Shown piece by piece: positions 9,016 to 17,600 of a DNA stretch of 64,000 nt. Under the pieces are notes generated by a model. The model had not been told where the DNA came from. It was given only the letters and a program-made list of their open reading frames with translations, and ran no database searches. The DNA comes from Rhizobium sp. CCGE 510 (GTDB lineage Bacteria; Pseudomonadota; Alphaproteobacteria; Rhizobiales; Rhizobiaceae), in contig NZ_AEYF01000055.1 in the NCBI RefSeq assembly GCF_000292525.1, forward strand, positions 62,001 through 126,000. The letters run 5' to 3'. Position 1 is the first letter of the stretch. The number at the start of each line of letters is the position of its first letter. The position numbers and the translations under genes are program-made.

Positions 9016-9989
9016 AAATCGCCCCGGCATGCGTGCTTTTTCTCTCCGGTTGTGCCGGTCGACAATCGGCACTGGATGCGGGCGGGCCGTCCGCATCGGC
9101 GCTCGAAAACCTCATATTTCTATTCGTCGCCGTCTGCAGCATCGTCTTCGTGCTGGTCATGGGCGTCATGGCCTGGGCTTTGCTTCGTGCAAGGAACCAG
9201 ACGCCTGGCAGGCCGCAGACCGAGCGGTCCATGGGCAGGGTGGTGGCCGGCGCAATCGTCGCAACATTCGTCGTGATCACTTTCCTGACCGCGGCCAGCT
9301 TTTACGCTACCCCCAGCCTCGATCGTGGGCAGGCTAACACCCCGACGATCGTCGTTCGCGGGCAACAATGGTGGTGGCAGTTCATCTACCTCGATCCCGA
9401 CCCTGCAAAGTCTTTCCAGACCGCCAATGAGCTGCATATCCCCGTCGGAACGGATATCCGCCTTCGCCTGGAGGCAAGCGACGTCATCCATTCCTTTTGG
9501 GTCCCGAACCTCACAGGAAAGCAGGATCTGGTTCCCGGACGTGAAAATGCGTTGACGCTTCACGCCAGCAAACCCGGCGTCTACCGCGGTCAGTGCGCCG
9601 AGTTTTGCGGCCTGCAGCACAGCCATATGGCATTGCTGGTCGTCGCCGAGGAGCCCGAGGACTATGCCCGCTGGCTGGCAGCGCAAAGGGCCGCAGCAGC
9701 CCCGGTGGATGGTGAGGCGGCTGCGGGAAAGCTGGTGTTCATGAGCAAGCCCTGCGCCGCCTGCCATACGATCCGCGGCACCGAGGCATCCGGCACCACA
9801 GGTCCTGACCTCACCCATATCGGCAGCCGGAGCACGATCGGCGCCGGACTACTGGAGAATACGCGGGGCTCGATTGCTGCATGGATTGCCGATCCGCAAA
9901 CGCTGAAGCCCGGAAACAACATGCCGTTGGTTCCCGTCACCAGTGAAGAGTTGCGCCAATTGAGCGCCTATATGAGGGAGCTCCAATGA
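9012..9989 (+). CDS. coxB: Cytochrome c oxidase subunit II with fused cytochrome c domain (caa3 type)
   Basis: Subunit II of a haem-copper oxidase, 325 residues. It starts at a TTG that overlaps the preceding TGA stop (TTGA). The N-terminus is a lipoprotein-like signal (FLSGCAG, Cys14), followed by two membrane helices. The periplasmic cupredoxin domain shows the CuA centre: HSFWVP supplies one His and GQCAEFCGLQHSHM supplies the two Cys, second His and Met. A C-terminal cytochrome c domain has CAACH and ends in the Met-ligand region PGNNMPLVPV. The fused cytochrome c marks the caa3 class. The stop overlaps the subunit I start (ATGA). Confidence 0.93.
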   Translation: MKIAPACVLFLSGCAGRQSALDAGGPSASALENLIFLFVAVCSIVFVLVMGVMAWALLRARNQTPGRPQTERSMGRVVAGAIVATFVVITFLTAASFYATPSLDRGQANTPTIVVRGQQWWWQFIYLDPDPAKSFQTANELHIPVGTDIRLRLEASDVIHSFWVPNLTGKQDLVPGRENALTLHASKPGVYRGQCAEFCGLQHSHMALLVVAEEPEDYARWLAAQRAAAAPVDGEAAAGKLVFMSKPCAACHTIRGTEASGTTGPDLTHIGSRSTIGAGLLENTRGSIAAWIADPQTLKPGNNMPLVPVTSEELRQLSAYMRELQ

Positions 9990-11899
9990 TATGGCGCGGT
10001 AAAATTCCCTCCCCCGCTGATCTGGCGGCCGGCGACGAAAAGGCCGAGGCCCTTCTCCGGCGCACCTGGTCGACGCCGTCAGGGCTGCTGGCGGCGCTCT
10101 CCACGGTCGATCACAAGGTCATCGGCCGTCGCTATATCGCCACTGCCTTCGTCTTTCTGATGCTTGGCGGCATTCTGGCGCTGGCGATGCGCCTGCAGCT
10201 CGCTTTCCCGGAGGCCCGTTTCATCAGCGCGGACCGTTATAACCAGATCTTCACCGTGCATGGGAGCAACATGATGTTCCTGTTCGCAGTGCCGGTGATG
10301 GAGGCGATGGCGGTCTATCTCGTTCCGCTGATGGTCGGTACCCGCAACATTGCCTTTCCCAGGCTGAATGCCTTTTCTTACTGGATGTTTGTCGCCGGAG
10401 GGCTGGTTCTGTGGATCTCTCTTGCCCTCGATACCGCTCCCGATGTCGGATGGTTCGCCTATGTGCCTCTTTCGGGCCCGCAATACGGCGCGGGCAAGCG
10501 GGTAGATATCTGGGCCCAGATGATCACCTTCACGGAAGTCTCGGCCCTTGCCGTTGCCGTCGAAATCGTCGTGACCGTCTTCAAGCTGCGGGCCCCCGGC
10601 ATGTCGCTCGACCGCATCCCAATCTTCGTCTGGTCGATGCTTGTCACCGCCTTTCTGGTCATCATGGCAATGCCGGCGATCATGCTCGCCAGTTCGTCGC
10701 TCATTCTCGATCGCTTGGTCGGCACCCAGTTCTTCAATCCGGCGGAGGGCGGCGATGCCCTTCTCTGGCAGCATCTGTTCTGGTTCTTCGGGCATCCGGA
10801 AGTTTATATCATTTTCCTGCCCGCCGTCGGCATGGTGTCGGCGATGATCTCCACCTTCACGCAGCGCCCCACCTTCGGCTATTTGCCGTTGGTGCTGGCG
10901 ATGATTGCCACAGGCGTTCTCGCCTTCGGTCTCTGGGTGCACCACATGTTCGTGGCCGGCCTGCCGCGCTTGGGCAGCAGCTTCTTCACCGCATCAAGCA
11001 TGGCGATTGCCATTCCGGCCGGGACCCAGATCTTCTGCTGGCTGGCGACACTGTGGGATGGCCGCCCCATCTTCAAGACACCGATGCTTTTCATCATCGG
11101 TTTCCTCATTACCTTCGTTATCGGCGGGCTGACCGGGATTATGGTGGCGTCGGTGCCGTTCGATAGCCAGGTTCACGACACTTATTTCGTCGTGGCGCAT
11201 TTCCATTATGTGCTGATCGGCGGGTCGGTCTTCCCGCTGATCGGCGCGATCTATTACTGGTTCCCAAAGATGACCGGCCGGATGATGAGCGAGAGGCTCG
11301 GCCGCTGGGCCTTCGGGCTGATCTTCACCGGCTTCCACCTCACCTTTTTCCCGATGCACATCCTGGGCCTGCAAGGCATGCCGCGGCGGATCTACACCTA
11401 TCCGCCAGATCTGCCCTGGGCGGGTCTGAACCTCTTCGTCAGCCTCAGTGCTGTCATCCTCGCCGCCGGCTTCCTGGTCTTCGTCGTCGACGTCCTGCGC
11501 AGCTATCGGCATGGCCCGCCGGCCGGCGCCAATCCCTGGAACGCCTCGACACTGGAATGGGCGATGCCCTCGCCACCGCCTCCCTATAACTTCCGGCATA
11601 TTCCCGTCGTCGAATCCCGAGAGCCGCTCTGGTGGTCGCGCGAGACGCTGCCAGTGGCAACTGGATTGCGGCTCGACCGGCGCGAACTGATCGTCAGCAG
11701 CGTCACATCAGCCGATCCGGAAGCCCGGGAATCCTCGCCAGCCGATTCCATCTGGCCATTCCTGGCAGCCATTGCGACGACCGTCATGCTGATTGCCTCG
11801 ATCTTCAGCCCCTGGGCGGTGATCTGGGGGGCAATTCCGGTGGCGGTCACGCTGACCGGATGGTTCTGGCCGAAGCAAACGCCGGAGGACGAGTCGTGA
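9986..11899 (+). CDS. coxA: Cytochrome c oxidase subunit I (caa3 type, extended C-terminus)
   Basis: Catalytic subunit, 637 residues, carrying haem a, haem a3 and CuB. Recognisable motifs are the haem a His region FTVHGSNMMF, the CuB/cross-link region WQHLFWFFGHPEVYI, the paired His in WVHHMFVAG, the K-channel segment, and VVAHFHYVLIGG with the haem-a3 and haem-a His ligands. After the usual twelve helices there is a hydrophilic linker and two more hydrophobic helices (IWPFLAAIATTVMLIASIF and a second). These resemble the first two helices of subunit III, so part of subunit III appears to be fused here. Four-base ATGA overlap with coxB upstream; the stop overlaps the next GTG start. Confidence 0.94.
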   Translation: MIWRGKIPSPADLAAGDEKAEALLRRTWSTPSGLLAALSTVDHKVIGRRYIATAFVFLMLGGILALAMRLQLAFPEARFISADRYNQIFTVHGSNMMFLFAVPVMEAMAVYLVPLMVGTRNIAFPRLNAFSYWMFVAGGLVLWISLALDTAPDVGWFAYVPLSGPQYGAGKRVDIWAQMITFTEVSALAVAVEIVVTVFKLRAPGMSLDRIPIFVWSMLVTAFLVIMAMPAIMLASSSLILDRLVGTQFFNPAEGGDALLWQHLFWFFGHPEVYIIFLPAVGMVSAMISTFTQRPTFGYLPLVLAMIATGVLAFGLWVHHMFVAGLPRLGSSFFTASSMAIAIPAGTQIFCWLATLWDGRPIFKTPMLFIIGFLITFVIGGLTGIMVASVPFDSQVHDTYFVVAHFHYVLIGGSVFPLIGAIYYWFPKMTGRMMSERLGRWAFGLIFTGFHLTFFPMHILGLQGMPRRIYTYPPDLPWAGLNLFVSLSAVILAAGFLVFVVDVLRSYRHGPPAGANPWNASTLEWAMPSPPPPYNFRHIPVVESREPLWWSRETLPVATGLRLDRRELIVSSVTSADPEARESSPADSIWPFLAAIATTVMLIASIFSPWAVIWGAIPVAVTLTGWFWPKQTPEDES

Positions 11900-12498
11900 A
11901 AGAACGCATAGCCCTCGATCTGTCGAAACTTCCCCCACACGGCATGGGCAGTGCAAGTCTGACCTTCTGGGGCACCAGCGCCTTCATGCTGATCGAAGGG
12001 ACGGGCTTTGCTCTGGCGATCGCCGTCTATTTCTACCTGATGAGCCTGGCGCCGCAGTGGCCGATCAAAGCTCCTCCTCCGGATCTTCCTGCCGGAACCA
12101 TCCTGACCCTGCTCCTTCTTGTCAGCGTGGTGCCGAACATTTTGGTATCGCGATGGGCAAAGCAGAGGGACCTTCGCAAGGTGCGGGCGGGACTGGTGGT
12201 CATGGCGTTACTCGGCATTCTTCCCCTGATACCCCGCGCCTTCGAATTTCCTGCCCTCCATATCGGTTGGGACAACAACGCCTATGGATCGATCGTCTGG
12301 ACCATGCTCGGCCTGCATACGACCCACATCGTCACCGACCTCATCGATACCATCGTTCTTGCCTGCCTGATGTTTTCAAAGCACGGAGACAATGCGCGGC
12401 GCTACGGCGACGTCGAGGACAACGCGCTTTACTGGAACTTTGTCGTCCTGACATGGCTTCCCCTTTACGGATGCCTCTATTGGGTGCCGCGGTTATGA
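11896..12498 (+). CDS. coxC: Cytochrome c oxidase subunit III (short form)
   Basis: A 200-residue membrane protein of the cytochrome c oxidase subunit III family. GTG at 11896 overlaps the subunit I stop (GTGA); the frame is open upstream but that part is a shadow of coxA. About five helices are visible. The motif FWGTSAFMLIEGTGFALA carries the conserved Glu of subunit III, and GLHTTHIVTDLIDTI matches the conserved GxHxxH-type helix. At 200 aa it lacks the two N-terminal helices of a full seven-helix subunit III, which fits their apparent location at the end of subunit I. Its stop overlaps the ctaG start (ATGA). Confidence 0.88.
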   Translation: MKERIALDLSKLPPHGMGSASLTFWGTSAFMLIEGTGFALAIAVYFYLMSLAPQWPIKAPPPDLPAGTILTLLLLVSVVPNILVSRWAKQRDLRKVRAGLVVMALLGILPLIPRAFEFPALHIGWDNNAYGSIVWTMLGLHTTHIVTDLIDTIVLACLMFSKHGDNARRYGDVEDNALYWNFVVLTWLPLYGCLYWVPRL

Positions 12499-13397
12499 GA
12501 TCAGGACGCGCATTGATGTTTCTTGCTGCCATTGCGGCAAGCCACCCGGCAGTCGCGCATGAAGACCATGTGCATTCGAGTTCGCTCCCATGGACTGCCG
12601 ATCCCTGGATACTCGTGCCGCTTGGTCTCAGCGCAATCCTCTATGGCTGCGGCAGCCTTCGCTTACCCGTGCGATCACTTGCAAGCCGTCGTGCCGTCGT
12701 ACGTCGGACCTTGATCTTCTGGAGCGGCTGGCTCGTGCTTGCCGGCGCGCTTGTCTCTCCGCTGCATTGGCTGGGAGAACAGCTGTTTACCGTTCACATG
12801 ATCGAGCACGAACTGGTTATGGCGGTTTCCGCGCCGCTCATCGTGCTTGCGCGCCCTCCGGCGGTGCTGCTCTGGGGCTTTCCGAGGACCATCAGGCGCC
12901 GGACGGGACAGGCCCTTGCCAACAAGACGGTGCGCAGAACATGGACCTTCCTCAGCAGCGGCACGGTTGCAACGCTGGTGCATGGCATGGCGATCTGGGC
13001 GTGGCACGCGCCTGTGCTGTTCGACGCGGCTGTCGAAAGCGTTCCCCTCCACCGCCTGCAGCACCTTTGCTTTTTTGCGAGCGCCATCCTGTTCTGGTGG
13101 TCCGTCATCTGGAAGACCAACAGGGGGCTTGCCGCCTGGCATCTTTTCCTGACCATGCTGCATATGAGCATCCTCGGCGCCCTGATCGCGCTTTCACCAA
13201 ACGTACTCTATGGCCTGCAGACACGAGCCTCGGAGGATTGGGGGCTCTTGCCGCTCGAAGATCAGCAAATGGCAGGCCTGGTGATGTGGGTGCCCGCAGG
13301 GGTGATCTACGCAGTTGTTGCCCTGGTGTTGGCAGCCCTTTGGATCAGGGACTCGGGGAAAGGAGGCGCAGGTGGAACACGCATCATCGCCCGGTAG
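12495..13397 (+). CDS. CtaG-family (caa3-type) cytochrome c oxidase assembly protein
   Basis: A 300-residue membrane protein of the caa3_CtaG family, needed for copper loading or assembly of caa3 oxidases in relatives. ATG at 12495 overlaps the subunit III stop. A signal-like N-terminus ends in HPAVAHEDHVHSSS, a His-rich periplasmic stretch that could bind copper. About seven helices follow; VHMIEHELVMAVSAPLIVLARP is the hallmark segment, and LHRLQHLCFFASAILFWW and MLHMSILGALIALSP are further conserved stretches. This is distinct from the Cox11-type CtaG. It is translationally coupled in the oxidase operon. Confidence 0.9.
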   Translation: MRSGRALMFLAAIAASHPAVAHEDHVHSSSLPWTADPWILVPLGLSAILYGCGSLRLPVRSLASRRAVVRRTLIFWSGWLVLAGALVSPLHWLGEQLFTVHMIEHELVMAVSAPLIVLARPPAVLLWGFPRTIRRRTGQALANKTVRRTWTFLSSGTVATLVHGMAIWAWHAPVLFDAAVESVPLHRLQHLCFFASAILFWWSVIWKTNRGLAAWHLFLTMLHMSILGALIALSPNVLYGLQTRASEDWGLLPLEDQQMAGLVMWVPAGVIYAVVALVLAALWIRDSGKGGAGGTRIIAR

Positions 13398-13794
13398 GTC
13401 CCTGCGCCCGATCTTCGTCATAGGCGCGTGTGCGCTGAGCCTGACCGCGGCATTGGCTTTGACCGACATCTATCGTGGGCGATCCGAAAGACAAGCAACG
13501 GCTATCGCCATGACAAAAGGCGACCCCGCCCGCGCGCCGGTGATCTTTCGCCGATACGGATGCAGCGGATGTCATACGATCCCGGGCATCCACGGTGCCG
13601 ACGGCAAGGTGGGCGGCGATCTCTCTGGTCTGCGCGAGCAGGTCTATATCGCCGGCGTGCTCAACAATTCCGCCGACAACCTCGTTGGCTGGATCGTCGC
13701 GCCTCAGGCCTATTCTTCCAAGACGGCGATGCCCGCTACTGGAATATCGGAGAACGAGGCGCGCGATTTGGCCGCCTATCTTTATGCTCGCTGA
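13372..13794 (+). CDS. Small membrane-anchored c-type cytochrome
   Basis: A 140-residue cytochrome c, last gene of the oxidase operon. GTG at 13372 is preceded by AAAGGAGG with a 5-base spacer, which decides the start; it overlaps the end of ctaG by 26 bp. One N-terminal membrane helix (residues about 12-31) is followed by a haem motif CSGCH within FRRYGCSGCHTIPG. A probable Met ligand lies in TAMPATGISENEARDLAAYL. The arrangement is like the small cytochromes that end caa3 operons. It probably donates electrons to CoxB. Confidence 0.87.
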   Translation: MEHASSPGRSLRPIFVIGACALSLTAALALTDIYRGRSERQATAIAMTKGDPARAPVIFRRYGCSGCHTIPGIHGADGKVGGDLSGLREQVYIAGVLNNSADNLVGWIVAPQAYSSKTAMPATGISENEARDLAAYLYAR

Positions 13795-13934
13795 TGCGCC
13801 CGCCTTTTCCCGTCAACGGCGGCGGCTGCCGTCAGTGAGCAAGGGATCCTTTGCCCGTGTCCCAGGACAAGGGATTATCGTTTTCTAATACAGACAATAA
13901 GCGCATGATCTATTGCCGGCAAAGGAGATTGAAC

Positions 13935-14153
13935 ATGGACCGGGTAATGGTGGAGAAACATTTGCAGCAGGCGCGAGAGCATGTCGTGTTGGGAGAACAG
14001 CACATCGCTCGGCAGCGCGAGATTGTGGTCGAACTGACCGCCCTTGGCGCCGACTTGAGGGAAGCGGAGCGCCTTCTACTGAATTTCGAAGAGTCGCAGG
14101 TCATGCACGTTGCTCACCTCGATCGGCTTAAGGCGGAGTTGCTTGCGCTGTGA
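13935..14153 (+). CDS. Small coiled-coil hypothetical protein
   Basis: A 72-residue cytoplasmic protein. The ATG at 13935 has AAAGGAG 8 bases upstream; an in-frame open stretch before it lacks a ribosome site. The sequence is almost wholly helical and charged (VEKHLQQAREHVVLGEQHIARQ and later REAERLLLNFEES), with heptad-like spacing indicating a helical hairpin or coiled coil. Related short proteins of unknown function are frequent next to stress and signalling genes in rhizobia; I know no defined role. It converges on the receiver gene at 14234. Confidence 0.65.
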   Translation: MDRVMVEKHLQQAREHVVLGEQHIARQREIVVELTALGADLREAERLLLNFEESQVMHVAHLDRLKAELLAL

Positions 14154-14233
14154 TCGGAAGCATGACGCCGGCTGCTAGGCCAAGGCGAACATTGCGAACT
14201 ATCGATCGACAGGGCGATCGATTGACTAGGCGA

Positions 14234-14626
14234 CTATGCCCCGCGAGACGTGCCGATAGCATTTTGCAAAGCTTCCACCAGCCGCGGCATATCGATAGGT
14301 TTGGCACAGCAACCCATCAACCGGAACCTTGCCGGCAGAACGGAGGCATCATAGCCGGTTGTGAACACAAAGGGGATATTGCGCTCCATCAGCAAATCAG
14401 CAAGCGGGTATACCTGCTTGCCCTGCAGGTTGACGTCCAGAATCGCTGCGTCAAGGACATCAGGCGTCGCCAGCAGCTCGATCGCACGCTCCAGCGATTG
14501 CGCTGGGCCGACCACCACGGCGCCGGCATCAGCCAACTCCTGGGACAGGTCCTCCGCCAGCATGAATTCGTCCTCGACGACCAACACATGACAACCGTGC
14601 AGGGACCCTTCAGCCATGTCCTTCAT
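14234..14626 (-). CDS. Single-domain response regulator
   Basis: A 130-residue receiver domain with no output domain. Acidic pocket residues are in VVEDEF. The phospho-acceptor Asp is in AAILDVNLQGK, the Thr/Ser switch in VFTTGY, and the Lys in CAKPID. The IPFVFTTGYD strand is shared with the two other receivers at 19.8 and 20.3 kb and with the receiver-CRP protein, so they are paralogues. The start at 14626 overlaps the end of the hybrid kinase gene; the second ATG at 14617 has the better-spaced GAGG. It is the likely direct phosphorylation partner of that kinase, since the two are coupled. Confidence 0.88.
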   Translation of the reverse strand: MKDMAEGSLHGCHVLVVEDEFMLAEDLSQELADAGAVVVGPAQSLERAIELLATPDVLDAAILDVNLQGKQVYPLADLLMERNIPFVFTTGYDASVLPARFRLMGCCAKPIDMPRLVEALQNAIGTSRGA

Positions 14627-17600
14627 CCTCGATCAGATTGCTGAGGGAAACCGGGATCCCGATCATACAATGGATCCCGTCATCGCCAATTGAATAGGAG
14701 GTCTTCGCATCGAGCTGGTAGGGCAGCGCTCGCTCGATCAGTTCTCGACCTTGGCCACCCCCTTGCGGTCCAGAATTGGCGGGCGGCATCTCCACCTGGC
14801 TCTCCCGCCAGTCGACATGAAGCCATGGCTTGCCGCCTTCGCCTTGTTGCTCGATACGCCAGATGATAGCCAGATGCGCCTGAGGTTGACTAAGCGCTCC
14901 ATATTTGGCGGCGTTGGTGCCAAGCTCATGCATCGCCAATGCCATCGTCTGCACAGTCGTCGAGCGAAGCCTCACGCCGTCCGGACCTTCCAGAGTGATC
15001 CGGTCCGTCTCGCTTTCCGATACGCCGTGGGCTGCAAGTTCAGAGCGGATGAGTTGATCGAAAGTGATCCGATCCCCCTCCTGCAACCGCGATAACAGGC
15101 CCTGCACTCGCGCCAGCACATCCAGGCGATCACGGAACCTCTCCTGGAAATCCGCCAGATCGGTGCTGGTGCGCATGGTCTTGTCGGCAATCGACCGAAC
15201 GACGGCCATCAGGTTGCGCGTCCGGTGCTGAAGCTCGGCGACGAGAACTTTCATACGGTCGGCAGAGGTTTTTTCATCCGTGATATCGCGGCCGATCCCA
15301 CCGATCTGCTTGACATTCCCGTCCTCGCCGACAAGCGGGAAGTCCGCACTCCGCAACCAGCGGATCTCGTGGTCCGAGGCGCGCCTGATACGGTACTCGA
15401 ATTCCACGCGCTCGCCATCTCGCACCCGGCCGATTTCGGAAAGCGCCTGTTCCCGGTCTTCGGGAACGATGAGTTCGGCCCAACTGCGGAAATTGTTGCC
15501 GGTCATCGCCTGCTCTCGCTCGACACCATAAATGGTTTCGAAAGCCGGCGTCAGATAGACCCATTGCAGCGTCTCGGCGTCGCGGATCCACAGCACGTCG
15601 GAGGAGGCTTCGCCAAACAGGCGGAACTGCTCCTCCCCTTGTCGCAAAGCTGCTTGTGCCTGTTTTCGTGCCGAGATGTCGATGCAGAACTCAACGGTCG
15701 TGCCGTCGCCAAGATCGCGCCCGGCAAACAACAACCAGCGACGCGTCCCGTCGGCGAGGAAGTATTCTTTCTCGTATGGCCCGATCTTGCCCGTTTCTTT
15801 CAGAGCGTCCATCTGGGCCTCGCTCTCGGCAAGGTGCTCATCCGGGGTTAGCCGGCGCCAGTGCAGTTCGGCGCGCTCCATTTGCGAGCGACTGTAGCCG
15901 GACATCTTCAAGAAGACGTCGTTGGCGTCGAATATGACGCCTTCCTGATCGAAAAAGATCACTCCGACCGCATCGGTCTCCAGGACGCGCTGCAAGCGCT
16001 CCTCGCTGCGCCGAAGCGCCACCTCCGCCTCGTAAGTGGCGGTCAGGTCGGTAAAGGTAACGACAGCACCGCTGATATAGTTGTCGACACTGCGATACGG
16101 CAGGGCGCGTGCAGCGTAATGCCGGTCATTGGCGGGGTCGCTGACCTTTCTGTCGACGGGCATCAGTGTTCTGAGAACGAGACGAACATCGTCCAGCAGT
16201 TCGGGATAGGCGACGCGTGATACGACATGGTCGAGCGGCCGCCCGACGTCCGTGTCAAGCAGATGGAAGATTTCGGTGGCCGCCGGCGTGAAACTCCTGA
16301 CGCGCAGATCATTATCGAGGAAAACCGTGGCTATCTGCGTCGCCTCGAGGAGGTTCTTCAAGTCCGAATTCGTCCGGTCAAGTTCGGTAACCCGATGGGC
16401 AAGCTCACCGTTGACGGTCTGCAGCTCCTCGTTGACCGACTGCAGTTCTTCCTTTGAAGTCTCCATCTCCTCGTTGGCCGACTGCAGCTCTTCGTTGATC
16501 GACTGATATTCTTCGTTGGACGATTTGAGTTCCTCGTTTGTCGATTCCAGCTCCTCGATTGTCGCCTGCAGCCGGTCACGCGTAACGCGCAGGTCGGTCT
16601 CCAGCCGCTGGACATGCTCTTCGCTTGTCAACCGTCCTCCGTCAGGCGCCGTCCCCTCGGCCACCTGCCCGGCGTCTTGAAACAGCACGATCAGCGAAGT
16701 GACGTCGCCGCTGCCAAGCGGTTCGACGATGATATTGACGGCGTAGGTGCGATCGTCCTGGCGCAGCAGCACCCTTGGAACCTCGACCTTGACGGCTTCA
16801 GTCGTTGCACGCTGCAGGGCTGAGCGCATGTCGAGCCGAAGATCGCGATGGGCAAGGCTCAGGAGATTGAGCGTCGCCGTTCCCGATGCCGGTTCGAGGT
16901 AGCGGCCCGTGCGTCCTGAGAAATGCAGCACGTCATAGTGCGAATCAACGACCACATAGGCTGGGGCAAAGCGCTCCGCGACGACCTCCGCTTGGCGACT
17001 GATCGTCGCTGACAGCCGCCCGGTCTGCAGCATGGGAGCAGGTATCGAGAGTGCATGGTCGGGGCTACGCGGGCGCGGACTGAGCGGAAAGTCCGGAATA
17101 ATGCGGATTGCCGTCTCCAGCCTTCGAAACAGCCGATTTTTGCGGTCGACGGGCGCAAAAAGCTTGGCGTGCCGGGTGACGTTCTCCGAAGACCCCAAAA
17201 ACAGAATGCCGCTTGATCTGAGGGCAAAGTGAAAGATCGGAATGACCCTGTTTTGCAGATCGCTGTCGAGATAGATCAGCAGGTTTCTGCAAGACAAGAT
17301 GTCGATGCGGGAAAATGGCGCGTCCTTGACGATGTTGTGCGGCGAGAAGATGCACATCTCCCGCAATTCCTTGACGACGCAATAGGTGTCGCCTTCACGC
17401 ACGAACCAGCGGGCAAGGCGTTCGGGCTGGACTTGCGACGTTATCGCGGCAGGATAGCGACCGGCGCGCGCAATCCCCAGCGCGCGGGCGTCGAGATCCG
17501 TCGCAAATATCTGCACGTCTGGCGGGTAGTCCATGGTCGCCATATGCTCTCGCAGCAGCATGGCGATCGAGTAAGCTTCCTCGCCGGTGGCGCAGCCCAG

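Noticed and set aside
14201..14222. ATCGATCG/CGATCGAT inverted repeat between convergent genes
   Set aside because: An 8-bp stem without a T run; too weak to call a terminator, and simple CGAT palindromes are frequent in this DNA.
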